From positions 124,001 to 188,000 of the forward strand of contig NZ_JNXI01000004.1 of NCBI RefSeq assembly GCF_000717055.1: DNA of 64,000 nt, written 5' to 3'. Positions 20,896 to 27,777 of the stretch are shown piece by piece (positions within the stretch are counted from its first letter, which is position 1; every line of letters starts with the position of its first letter). The translations under genes were made by a program, and so were the position numbers. This DNA is from Streptomyces iakyrus. GTDB lineage: Bacteria > Actinomycetota > Actinomycetes > Streptomycetales > Streptomycetaceae. The notes below the pieces were generated by a model. That model worked only from the letters and a program-made list of their open reading frames with translations. It was not told the DNA's origin and did no database searches.

Positions 20896-22146
20896 ATGGC
20901 CATGCAGCCGTGGTTCGAGGACGCCAAGCTCGGCATCTTCGTGCACTGGGGCATCTACGCCGTCGACGGCGTCCAGGAGTCCTGGTCGTTCTACGACGAC
21001 ATCGTCCCGCACGAGCGGTACATGTCCCAGCTCGACCGGTTCACGGCTGCCCGCTACGACCCGCGCGACTGGGCGAGGCTCTTCGCGCGGGCCGGCGCCC
21101 GGTACGCCGTCCTGACCAGCCGCCACCACGACGGGGTCGCCCTGTGGGACACCGCGTACGGCGACCTGAACGTGGGCCGTGATCTGATCGCCGGCTACGC
21201 CGAGGCCCTGCGCGAGCAGGGACTCAAGGTCGGCCTCTACTACTCCCACTCCGACTGGAACCACCCCGACTACGCCTCCACCCGCAAGCCCGGCCGCCCG
21301 CCGGAGCTGGAGGACAACCGCTACTCCGAGGTCCCCGCCGAGTTCGAGGACCTGGCCGCCTGGGAGAGGTTCCTCGCCTACCGCGACGGCCAGATCCGCG
21401 AACTCACCACCCGCTACCGGCCCGACCTGATGTGGTTCGACGGCGAGTGGGACCGCAGCGAGGAACAGTGGCGCATCCCCGAACTGGCCGCCCTCATCCG
21501 CTCCGAGGTACCGGACGTCGTCTTCAACGCCCGCATGCTGAGCGAGGGCGACTACGCCACCCCCGAGCAGGGCGCTCCCGTCATCCCGCCGGAGGGCCCC
21601 TGGGAGCTGTGCCTCACGATCAACGACTCCTGGGGCCACCAGCACCACGACCACCACCACAAGTCCGTCGACCAGCTCATCCGCTACTTCACCGAGACCA
21701 TCGGCGGCGGAGGCAACCTGCTCCTCAGCGTCGGCCCGCGGGAGGACGGCACGATCACGGATGAGCAGGCGCAGCGGCTGGAAGGGCTCGGCGACTGGAT
21801 CGCCCGGCACGCCGAAGCGGTGTACGGCACCGTCCGAGGACTCCCGCCCGGGCACCATTACGGCCCGAGCACCCTCTCCGAGGACCGCCGCACCCTCTAC
21901 CTGACCCTCTTCGACGCTCCGCGCGCCGAGATCAACGTCCGCGGCCTGCTGAACAAGGTCCGCCGGGTCTCGGTCCTGGGCAGCGGCACCGAACTGCCCC
22001 ACCAGATCACCGGCGGCCTCCACGAGACACCGGGCATCCTCTGGATCGCCCCACCGCCCGCAGCCGACCTCGACCCGCACGCCACGGTGCTCGCCGTCGA
22101 ACTGGACGGAGAACTGGAGCTGTACCGGGGCGGGGGCCGCTTCTGA
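20896..22146 (+). CDS. Alpha-L-fucosidase, glycoside hydrolase family 29
   Basis: This 416-residue protein has the GH29 fold: WFEDAKLGIFVHWGIYAVDG at the N-terminus, LTSRHHDGVALWDTAYGDLN in the barrel, and the nucleophile aspartate in LMWFDGEWD. GGGGNLLLSVGPREDGTI closes the catalytic domain, followed by a short C-terminal beta domain. It lacks a signal peptide and is shorter than secreted fucosidases with carbohydrate-binding modules, so it is probably cytoplasmic. The ATG follows the mannosidase stop by four bases with GGAGGGG as ribosome-binding site. With GH38, GH2 and GH4 it fits degradation of fucosylated, mannose- and galactose-containing glycans. Confidence 0.92.
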   Translation: MAMQPWFEDAKLGIFVHWGIYAVDGVQESWSFYDDIVPHERYMSQLDRFTAARYDPRDWARLFARAGARYAVLTSRHHDGVALWDTAYGDLNVGRDLIAGYAEALREQGLKVGLYYSHSDWNHPDYASTRKPGRPPELEDNRYSEVPAEFEDLAAWERFLAYRDGQIRELTTRYRPDLMWFDGEWDRSEEQWRIPELAALIRSEVPDVVFNARMLSEGDYATPEQGAPVIPPEGPWELCLTINDSWGHQHHDHHHKSVDQLIRYFTETIGGGGNLLLSVGPREDGTITDEQAQRLEGLGDWIARHAEAVYGTVRGLPPGHHYGPSTLSEDRRTLYLTLFDAPRAEINVRGLLNKVRRVSVLGSGTELPHQITGGLHETPGILWIAPPPAADLDPHATVLAVELDGELELYRGGGRF

Positions 22147-22158
22147 CGCGCCGGCGAA

Positions 22159-22218
22159 TTGACCCACGATTCCGGCATCGGAATGCCCCCTGGCGTGGGT
22201 CGCCCGGCTGCCTAGAGT
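22159..22218 (+). promoter_or_regulatory. Nested palindromes and -10 box before the cupin gene
   Basis: ATTCCG (22169-22174) and CGGAAT (22179-22184) form a perfect inverted repeat around GCAT. It is nested inside GACCCACG (22161-22168) and CGTGGGTC (22194-22201). TAGAGT at 22213-22218 is a good -10 box and ends seven bases before the cupin ATG at 22226, with no ribosome-binding site between. The outer right arm falls in the promoter spacer, so this could be an operator. Alternatively the hairpin ends the fucosidase transcript. Confidence 0.45.
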
Positions 22219-22225
22219 CGATGTC

Positions 22226-22771
22226 ATGACGACGACACAGAACGCAGAGGCCAGGACGACGGCAGAGACCGGAACGGGCGACAGCACCGGCTTCGCACCG
22301 GTCCTCACCCGCGCCGCCGAGGCCGAGACGACGCGCGACCCCAGCAGCGTGATGACCCTGCTCGCCGACTCCGGGAACACCGGCGGGCGGCTCACCGGCT
22401 ACCGGTCGACGTTCGCGGAGGGCGCGGTCGGCGCGCCCGCCCACCTGCACACCAAGGCGTCCGAAATGTTTTATGTGATCGACGGCGCGCTCCAGGTGCT
22501 GGTGGGCGAGGAGATCACCGTGCTGCGAGCCGGCGACTTCCTCCTCGTACCGCCGCACACCCCGCACGCCTTCGCCGCCGCGCCCGGTGCGACGGCCGAC
22601 GTGCTGTTCGTCTTCACCCCGGGCGCGGGGCGCTTCGACTACCTGCGGCTACTGGGCCGGGTGATGCGCGGCGAGGCCGACCCGCAGGAGATCAAGGACT
22701 CCTCCGAACGCTTCGACAACCACTACGTCGACAGCCCCGTCTGGCGCGAGGCGCTCGCGGCCAGGGCCTGA
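22226..22771 (+). CDS. Cupin domain protein
   Basis: This 181-residue protein has one double-stranded beta-helix cupin domain. PAHLHTKASEMFYVIDGALQ near residues 71-90 is cupin motif 1 with two His and one Glu metal ligand. AGDFLLVPPHTPHAFAAAPG near residues 101-120 is motif 2. About 40 residues before the domain look unstructured, and a helical tail follows it. The fold serves oxygenases, isomerases and sugar-binding proteins, so no reaction can be assigned. No ribosome-binding site precedes the ATG, and TAGAGT ends seven bases upstream, so the mRNA may be leaderless. It stands alone between the fucosidase and a palindromic element. Confidence 0.8.
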   Translation: MTTTQNAEARTTAETGTGDSTGFAPVLTRAAEAETTRDPSSVMTLLADSGNTGGRLTGYRSTFAEGAVGAPAHLHTKASEMFYVIDGALQVLVGEEITVLRAGDFLLVPPHTPHAFAAAPGATADVLFVFTPGAGRFDYLRLLGRVMRGEADPQEIKDSSERFDNHYVDSPVWREALAARA

Positions 22772-22777
22772 GGCTCT

Positions 22778-22940
22778 GGGCCCTTCTGATGGATCTCCGC
22801 GGCGTCGCGACGCCCGGCACGCACTCTCGCCGCACCGGACAAAAGCCCTAGTAGCTCCGCTACGAGGGCTTCCGCCCGGCACGCCGAGAGCACGCACCGA
22901 ACACCGCTCCTTCCTCCACGGAGATCCATCAGAAGGGCCC
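22778..22940. repeat. 163-bp palindromic MITE-like element with perfect 22-bp terminal inverted repeats
   Basis: Positions 22778-22799 (starting GGGCCCTTCTGATGG) are the exact reverse complement of 22919-22940. Inside, a 13-bp stem (22843-22855 with 22859-22871) has one mismatch, and the stretches between can also be aligned as arms of one long hairpin. In the inner 35 aligned arm positions nearly all differences are transitions, which become G.U pairs if the minus strand is transcribed. The element begins at the stop codon of the minus-strand ATP-grasp gene. No open frame or obvious target duplication is visible, so it is either a small non-autonomous mobile element or a long structured 3' untranslated region. 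Confidence 0.7.
22838..22871 (-). terminator. Hairpin with short T run, minus strand, after the ATP-grasp gene
   Basis: On the minus strand AAGCCCTCGTAGC, loop GGA and GCTACTAGGGCTT form a 13-bp stem with one G.U-type mismatch, followed by TTGTCC so that the T run reads TTTT. This is the core of the palindromic element and a credible intrinsic terminator for the ATP-grasp transcript about 70 bases after its stop codon. Confidence 0.55.
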
Positions 22941-24076
22941 TAGAGGGGCAGCGTCTGGGCCGCCGTTCCCACGGAGCCGACCGGTTCGGCCGCGGTGGGC
23001 GCGGGCACCGCGGGCAGCGGATCCGTCGCCTCCGGCCGCTGCTGCGGCAGCGACACCGGCCGCAGCGGACGCGGTCCCGACACCACCGTGTAGTCCTGGC
23101 CCAGGAACGGCGGCACCACCTCGCCCGGGTCCTCGCCGAGCGCCAGCTGCACGGCCGCCCACGGGGCGTTGACCCCGCACAGCGACAGCTGGTGCAACCC
23201 GCCGGCCGGGCGGGTGTTGACGTCCATGAGGACCGGCCGGTCTCCGAACATCCGGAACTGGATGTTCGACAGGTAGTGCAGACCGAAGCCCTCCGCGATC
23301 CGCCGGGCCGGGTCCAGCCACTGCTCGTGCAGGGTGAAGCCCCGGCGGCGGCCGTTCTTGGTGCGGCCCACTGCCAGCCGGACCCGGTTGTCCGGGCCGG
23401 TCAGGCAGTCCACCGACACCTCGGGCTGCTCCAGGCGCGGCATCACCAGCCAGTCGACCGGCTCCTCCGCCTGCCGCAGCGCCTCCAGCACCAGCTCCAG
23501 CGGCACGTACGGGCTCGGGAACCCGCTCAGCTGCATCAGCGAAAAGGGCGTACGCGTGATCACCCGGAAGCCCACTCCGCCGGCCCCGGACGCCGGCTTG
23601 AAGCACGCCTTGTGCCCAACGGCCTCCAACTCCTCCACAGCGGCGACGAGTTCGTCCTCCGAGCGGACCCGGTACCACGGCGGGACCGGCACGCCGATCG
23701 CCTGGACCGCCTCGTAGGCGATCACCTTGTCGTGGAAGACGGCCACGGCTTCGGGCGGCGGCGCCAGCACCGCGGTGCCGGCCGCCTCGAACTCGGCGCG
23801 GTGCGCCACGATCGCCGACTGGTGCAGCCGGGGCACGAACACGTCGATGCCGCGCCGCGCGCACTGGTCGAGCGCGAACTCGACGTACCCGGCGGGGGAG
23901 AGGTTCTCGGGCTCCAGCTCGGCGGTGTCGGCGGCGGCCAGCACCGGGGAGTCGGGGTCGCCGTGAGTGGCGTGGATCTCGACGGCCCGGTCGCTGGGAT
24001 TTCTCCGCAGCTGATCCATGAAGAACACGTTCTCCGCGTACGTGCGGTTGAGCCAGACGCGTACGCGAGAGACCAT
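22940..24076 (-). CDS. ATP-grasp domain protein of unknown substrate
   Basis: This 378-residue protein looks like a carboxylate-amine ligase of the ATP-grasp fold. An N-terminal segment (VWLNRTYAENVFFMDQLRRN) is followed by a central domain with FHDKVIAYEAVQAIGVPVP and the nucleotide-binding HKACFKPASGAGGVGFRVI near residues 153-171. PVLMDVNTRPAGGLHQLSLC near residues 287-306 carries the Mg-binding Asp and Asn. The last 60 residues are Pro/Ala-rich. The family joins a carboxylate to an amine, thiol or imino group through an acyl phosphate. It diverges from a metallophosphoesterase/phosphopantetheinyl transferase pair. A GC-rich hairpin lies in its leader, and its stop codon abuts the 163-bp palindromic element. 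The reaction is not known. Confidence 0.78.
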   Translation of the reverse strand: MVSRVRVWLNRTYAENVFFMDQLRRNPSDRAVEIHATHGDPDSPVLAAADTAELEPENLSPAGYVEFALDQCARRGIDVFVPRLHQSAIVAHRAEFEAAGTAVLAPPPEAVAVFHDKVIAYEAVQAIGVPVPPWYRVRSEDELVAAVEELEAVGHKACFKPASGAGGVGFRVITRTPFSLMQLSGFPSPYVPLELVLEALRQAEEPVDWLVMPRLEQPEVSVDCLTGPDNRVRLAVGRTKNGRRRGFTLHEQWLDPARRIAEGFGLHYLSNIQFRMFGDRPVLMDVNTRPAGGLHQLSLCGVNAPWAAVQLALGEDPGEVVPPFLGQDYTVVSGPRPLRPVSLPQQRPEATDPLPAVPAPTAAEPVGSVGTAAQTLPL

Positions 24077-24098
24077 GCAGGCCGCCTTTCACGGTTCG

Positions 24099-24125
24099 CG
24101 GGCAGGGCTGAGCAGCCCGTGCCCG
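24099..24125 (-). promoter_or_regulatory. GC-rich hairpin in the leader of the ATP-grasp gene
   Basis: CGGGCAGGGCTG (24099-24110) pairs with CAGCCC (24113-24118) and TGCCCG (24120-24125) with one bulged G. It lies 24-50 bases upstream of the ATP-grasp start, between promoter and ribosome-binding site. The strong stem could attenuate transcription or slow translation. The rest of the 257-bp divergent gap (24077-24333) shows TTTCAC/GTGAAA inverted hexamers and no further open frame. Confidence 0.4.
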
Positions 24126-24333
24126 GGCAAGAAAAGGGAGGGACACCAAACCGCCCCTGTGAAAGGGAAGTTCGTAGCGGTGGTGTTGGGCCAGATCATA
24201 CGGCTTCGGCGGGCCTCGTCGTGCAACGCGCGTGTGAAGGAATTCTCCGGCGCCACGGCCCCGGGCCGCTCTTGCTCCCCGTCGCGCGGATGTGATCTCT
24301 TGGTGACGACCGGGTGCGCGGAGGGGGCGAGAA

Positions 24334-25194
24334 GTGACGTCGACGGCCGGTGGCGCCGCACAACTGCTGGCCATCAGCGATCTGCACATCGGATACCCGG
24401 AGAACCGCGCCCTGGTGGAGGAGATGCGGCCCGGCACGGACGACGACTGGCTGCTCGTCGCCGGGGACGTCGCGGAGACCGTCGCGGACATCCGCTGGAC
24501 CATGAAGGCGCTCGCGGCCCGCTTCCGCAAGGTCGTCTGGGTGCCCGGCAACCACGAGCTGTGGACCCATCCGAGCGACGCCGTCACCCTGCGCGGTGTC
24601 GCCCGGTACGAGTACCTGGTCGAGGTGTGCCGCGAACTCGGCGTGACGACACCCGAGGACCCCTACCCGGTCTGGGAGGGCCCCGGTGGGCCGGTCGCCG
24701 TCGCGCCGCTGTTCCTGCTGTACGACTACTCGTTCCTGCCGGCCGGCTGCACGACCAAGGAGCAGGGCCTGGAGTACGCGCAGGGCACCGGGATCGTGTG
24801 CACCGACGAGTACCTGCTGCACCCCGACCCCTACCCGAGCCGGGAGGCCTGGTGCCGGGCCCGGGTCGCCGAGACCGAACGCCGGCTCGCCGGACTGCCG
24901 GGCGGCCTGCCGGTGATCCCGGTCAACCACTACCCGCTGCACCGCCATCCGATGGACGTCCTGTGGCACCCCGAGTTCGCCATGTGGTGCGGCACGGACC
25001 TGACAGCCGACTGGCACCGCAGGTTCCGCGTACACACGATGGTCTACGGCCATCTGCACATCCCCCGCACCACCTGGCACGAGGGCGTGCGCTTCGAGGA
25101 GGTGTCGGTGGGCTATCCACGCGAGTGGAGCAAGCGGGCCCAGCCGCCGGGACGGCTGCGGCGCATCCTGCCGGGGGAGGGCGAGGAGCGGTGA
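24334..25194 (+). CDS. Metallophosphoesterase paired with phosphopantetheinyl transferase
   Basis: This 286-residue calcineurin-type phosphoesterase has all five metal-ligand blocks: LLAISDLHIGY, LLVAGDVAETV, VVWVPGNHELW, PVNHYPLHRHP and YGHLHIPRTTW. There is no signal peptide. It starts at GTG 24334 after GGAGGGGGCGAG, and its TGA overlaps the GTG of the phosphopantetheinyl transferase gene, so the two are translated together. A plausible role is removing phosphopantetheine from carrier proteins or recycling 3',5'-ADP released by the transferase, but this is inference from the overlap alone. I recall a similar pairing around the S. coelicolor phosphopantetheinyl transferase locus; this was not checked. 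Confidence 0.85.
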   Translation: MTSTAGGAAQLLAISDLHIGYPENRALVEEMRPGTDDDWLLVAGDVAETVADIRWTMKALAARFRKVVWVPGNHELWTHPSDAVTLRGVARYEYLVEVCRELGVTTPEDPYPVWEGPGGPVAVAPLFLLYDYSFLPAGCTTKEQGLEYAQGTGIVCTDEYLLHPDPYPSREAWCRARVAETERRLAGLPGGLPVIPVNHYPLHRHPMDVLWHPEFAMWCGTDLTADWHRRFRVHTMVYGHLHIPRTTWHEGVRFEEVSVGYPREWSKRAQPPGRLRRILPGEGEER

Positions 25195-25850
25195 TCGAGG
25201 AACTGCTGCCGGACGCCGTGGTCACCGTGGAGGCGTACGGCCACGAGGACGTGGTCACCCCGCTGTACCCCGAGGAGGCGGCGCTCGTGGCCCGGGCGGT
25301 CGCCAAACGGCGCAGGGAGTTCGCCGCCGTGCGCTCCTGCGCCCGCCGGGCCATGGACAAGCTCGGCCTGCCACCGCAGCCGATCCTGCCCGGGGAACGC
25401 GGCGCCCCCCGCTGGCCGGCCGGGCTGGCCGGCAGCATGACCCACTGCGACGGTTACTGCGCCGCCGCCCTGGTCCGCGCCACCGACCTCGCGTCCCTCG
25501 GCATCGACGCCGAGGCCCATGGTCCGCTGCCCGAGGGCGTCCTGCCGTCCGTCTCCCTGCCGGCCGAGGCGGACCGACTGCGCAGGCTCGCGGCGGAACG
25601 CCCCGACATCCACTGGGACCGGCTGCTGTTCAGCGCGAAGGAGTCCGTCTACAAGGCGTGGTTCCCCCTCACCGGGAAGTGGCTGGACTTCATGGAGGCC
25701 GACATCGAACTCACCGCCGACGGCACCTTCCGTGCGACGTTGCTCGTCCCCGGCCCACGGGTGGGCACCCGCCGCGTCGACCACTTCGACGGCCGCTGGA
25801 CGACAGGACGGGGCCTGATCGCAACGGCGATAGCAGTACCCCACGCCTGA
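25191..25850 (+). CDS. 4'-phosphopantetheinyl transferase (Sfp/EntD type)
   Basis: This 219-residue protein has the Sfp-type signature. LGIDAEAHGPLP holds Mg-binding Asp106 and Glu108, and FSAKESVYKAWFPLTGKWLDF holds catalytic Glu151 with Lys150 and Lys155. GSMTHCDGY near residue 81 is the upstream conserved block, in the form seen in EntD-like members. The enzyme transfers phosphopantetheine from CoA to a serine of acyl or peptidyl carrier proteins, making polyketide and peptide synthetases active. The GTG at 25191 overlaps the stop of the metallophosphoesterase. A hairpin terminator follows directly. The carrier protein partners are not in this window, so it probably serves distant synthases. 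Confidence 0.9.
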   Translation: MIEELLPDAVVTVEAYGHEDVVTPLYPEEAALVARAVAKRRREFAAVRSCARRAMDKLGLPPQPILPGERGAPRWPAGLAGSMTHCDGYCAAALVRATDLASLGIDAEAHGPLPEGVLPSVSLPAEADRLRRLAAERPDIHWDRLLFSAKESVYKAWFPLTGKWLDFMEADIELTADGTFRATLLVPGPRVGTRRVDHFDGRWTTGRGLIATAIAVPHA

Positions 25851-25870
25851 GCCCGCGCCGGAGCGCGGGC
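25851..25870 (+). terminator. Hairpin terminator after the phosphopantetheinyl transferase
   Basis: GCCCGCGC (25851-25858), loop CGGA and GCGCGGGC (25863-25870) form a perfect 8-bp GC stem starting at the first base after the stop codon. There is no T run, which is common for terminators in this group. It separates the transferase operon from the convergent small gene ending at 25935. Confidence 0.55.
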
Positions 25871-25934
25871 CCGGCTTCGAGCCCGTCGCCCGGTGCATCC
25901 GCCGGACGACGGACCCCGCTTCCGCCGGCGCAGG

Positions 25935-26159
25935 TCAGGGGCCCGGCTCCGGGCACCAGTCGTGCAGGAGGCGGAAGAACGCCTCCTCGTTGCCGGTCAG
26001 GCCCGCGCGCTCCAGGGCCTGTTCCGCCTCGGCGAGGACCGTGGGCGGGACCAGCGGCGGGCCGCCCTCCACGTCGAAGGCGGCCCGGACGGTGTGCAGC
26101 AGCCGCAGATAGGCCTGGACAGCGGTGCGTTCGCGGTCGGTCAGAACGGCGGTGGGCAT
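25935..26159 (-). CDS. Small hypothetical protein (74 residues)
   Basis: This 74-residue acidic, mostly helical protein starts MPTAVLTDRERTAVQAYLRL and ends LLHDWCPEPGP. The ATG at 26159 has GGGGAGAG nine bases upstream, which decides this start over longer frames. No known domain is recognised. It is on the minus strand below the ImmA/IrrE-type peptidase gene with a 157-bp gap that contains no clear promoter or open frame. The codon pattern is normal for the region, so it is probably a real gene. It may be part of the same regulatory group, but nothing in the sequence shows a function. Confidence 0.6.
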   Translation of the reverse strand: MPTAVLTDRERTAVQAYLRLLHTVRAAFDVEGGPPLVPPTVLAEAEQALERAGLTGNEEAFFRLLHDWCPEPGP

Positions 26160-26316
26160 CGGTCGGCTCTCCCCGTGTCGGCGTCGTCGGTCCCGCGCCC
26201 TCGCGGCGCGCACGCCCCGCACAACGGTGGCGCCCCTCCAGCTTGCCGCCCACCACTGACAATCCGGCCCAGCAGCCCTCCGGTTCGCCCGCTCGGCGCA
26301 GGCGCACCGCATCCCG

Positions 26317-26865
26317 TCAGCCCTGCGGTCCCCGATACCCCAGCGACGCCTCGATCCGGCCCGCCAGATGATCCCGCTGCACCGGCCCGCGCGACGATGA
26401 ACCGGCGAGCCAGGCCCGGCACTTGCTGGCGAGAAGGAGGCCGAAGCTCTCGGCCTCCTTCTCGTCGTCGAGGTCGAAGCGGGTGCGCGCGGCGACCTTC
26501 AGCACGGTCGCCTGGAGGTCGGCACCGTCGTCGAGCAGCCGGGCCGCGACGGCGGCGCCCTCGACGTGGTGGGAGCAGTGCCCGGCCTTCATGTGCCACA
26601 GCTCGTGGCCCAGAATCACCAACTGGTGATCGGGGGCGGTGCGTTCCTCGATCACGACGAGGTCCTGCTCGGCCATGTCCAGCCAGAGCCCGCTGGCGGT
26701 CCCGGGCGGGAACGCGGCCGTTCGGAAGCGGACGGGGCGGCCGCGGCGTCTGCTCATGCCGTCGCACAGGGCGGCGTACAGCTCCTCGGGCCGAGCCGGA
26801 GCGGGGAGGGTCAGCTCCGCGACCAGCTCGCCGCACAGACGGCGCATTTCCTTACCGATGCCCAC
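26317..26865 (-). CDS. ImmA/IrrE family metallo-endopeptidase
   Basis: This protein of about 182 residues has the zinc peptidase motif HELWH at residues 87-91 (LVILGHELWHMKAGH) and a later ALGLL-like helix with KEAESFGLLLASKC supplying the third ligand. The ImmA/IrrE family cleaves or inactivates partner repressors, releasing genes they control. The partner is almost certainly the XRE regulator encoded just upstream. The start chosen is GTG 26865, which has GGGGAG four bases upstream. GTG 26883, overlapping the regulator stop as GTGA, is the alternative and would add six residues. Family recognition is good; the inducing signal is unknown. Confidence 0.8.
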   Translation of the reverse strand: MGIGKEMRRLCGELVAELTLPAPARPEELYAALCDGMSRRRGRPVRFRTAAFPPGTASGLWLDMAEQDLVVIEERTAPDHQLVILGHELWHMKAGHCSHHVEGAAVAARLLDDGADLQATVLKVAARTRFDLDDEKEAESFGLLLASKCRAWLAGSSSRGPVQRDHLAGRIEASLGYRGPQG

Positions 26866-26879
26866 AGTTCTCCCCACGG

Positions 26880-27539
26880 TCACGACTCCGGCCGCTTGAC
26901 GCTCTCCAGGAGCATGTCCAGCCACTCCGCGACCTTGTCGCGGTGCTGGTCGGTGGGCAGTTGCGCGGCGCGCCAGGCGATGCCGCGCACGCCGTGGTCC
27001 TGCAGCAGCCGCTCCAGCGGGTCGTCCGCCGCCGCGGCCGCCTCCCGCTCGCGGTCGGCGAGCTTCTGCAGCAGCTCCTGCTCGGTGTGCTGGAGGGCGC
27101 TCACCAGCGCCTCGGGGTCCTCGGCCGTCAGGAAGCCGGCGTGCACCCGGAAGAACCGCTGGAGGGCGTCGCAGTGCTCCATGGTCGGCCGCCGGTCGCC
27201 GTTGATGAGGGCGCCGGCCTGCTGGCGGGACATGCCCGCGCCGTCGGCGATCTCCTGCTGGGTGTACTTGCGGCCGTTGGGCTTGAGCCGGGTCCGCCGC
27301 AGCAGGTCCAGGCGTTGCAGGAACCGGGCCTGAACATCGGGCTCGCCCGCAGGCCGGCCCGTGAGCAGGGCCTTGACGACGGAGACCGGGACCCCGGAGG
27401 CGACGGACAGCCGGCCGATGTCGAAGACCTCGGCGTGCGGCACGCCGAGCCGGTCGGCGAGCGCGCCGACACGGGAGACGACGGCTGATAGCACGACCGT
27501 CGGCGTGGCGCCCGGACCCTCGACGAAGCCACCCGTCAC
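26880..27539 (-). CDS. XRE-type helix-turn-helix regulator paired with ImmA/IrrE peptidase
   Basis: This 219-residue protein has a central helix-turn-helix, YTQQEIADGAGMSRQQAGAL near residue 92, followed by INGDRRPTMEHCDALQRFF. The N-terminal 80 residues contain a second helical segment resembling a degenerate HTH (VFDIGRLSVASGVPVSVVKA), and the C-terminus is charged and helical. The GTG at 27539 was chosen because GTAGGAG lies eight bases upstream. GTG 27563 is in frame without a good ribosome-binding site. The gene overlaps or adjoins the peptidase gene and diverges from the MmyB-like gene across 27540-27777. It probably represses its own transcription and perhaps the divergent gene. Confidence 0.82.
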   Translation of the reverse strand: MTGGFVEGPGATPTVVLSAVVSRVGALADRLGVPHAEVFDIGRLSVASGVPVSVVKALLTGRPAGEPDVQARFLQRLDLLRRTRLKPNGRKYTQQEIADGAGMSRQQAGALINGDRRPTMEHCDALQRFFRVHAGFLTAEDPEALVSALQHTEQELLQKLADREREAAAAADDPLERLLQDHGVRGIAWRAAQLPTDQHRDKVAEWLDMLLESVKRPES

Positions 27540-27674
27540 CGACAGATCTCCTACGTATCTCACAGGCTTCTCACAAGTGGATGCCGTGACCTACCCCGGC
27601 GTTAACTTCCCGGAGCGTAGCCGGTGCTTCGAACTCACATCCAGGTCTCGCCACAACTGTGGCCAATTTCAGCC

Positions 27675-27731
27675 GTCAACAGGCATGAAATGCCACGATA
27701 GTTGACACGCCTCAGCCCGGGGCAGCAGGAT
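27675..27731 (+). promoter_or_regulatory. Promoter overlapping a nested palindrome, upstream of the MmyB-like gene
   Basis: GTCAAC (27675-27680) and GTTGAC (27701-27706) are inverted around a second perfect repeat, GGCAT (27682-27686), GAA, ATGCC (27690-27694). TTGACA (27702-27707) is a consensus -35 box and CAGGAT (27726-27731) stands 18 bases further as -10. The right arm of the palindrome contains the -35 box, so a protein bound there would block the promoter. The XRE regulator encoded divergently is the obvious candidate. Confidence 0.6.
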
Positions 27732-27777
27732 CGGGGCGCCGCGTCAAGGCCGCACAGGCAAGAGGGGTGACCTCCCG

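Noticed and set aside
17739..20954. A 1071-codon open frame on the minus strand opposite the alpha-mannosidase gene
   Set aside because: It mirrors the codon structure of the GH38 gene, is made of Gly/Val/Asp/Arg-rich sequence without motifs, and is the usual antisense frame of very GC-rich coding DNA.
18032..21115. A 1027-codon plus-strand frame overlapping the mannosidase in another phase
   Set aside because: Arg/Pro/Gly-rich out-of-phase translation; the GH38 phase has all catalytic motifs.
22159..22218. TTGACC at 22159 with TAGAGT at 22213 as a promoter pair
   Set aside because: The spacing is 48 bases, far from 17-18; only the -10 box was kept.
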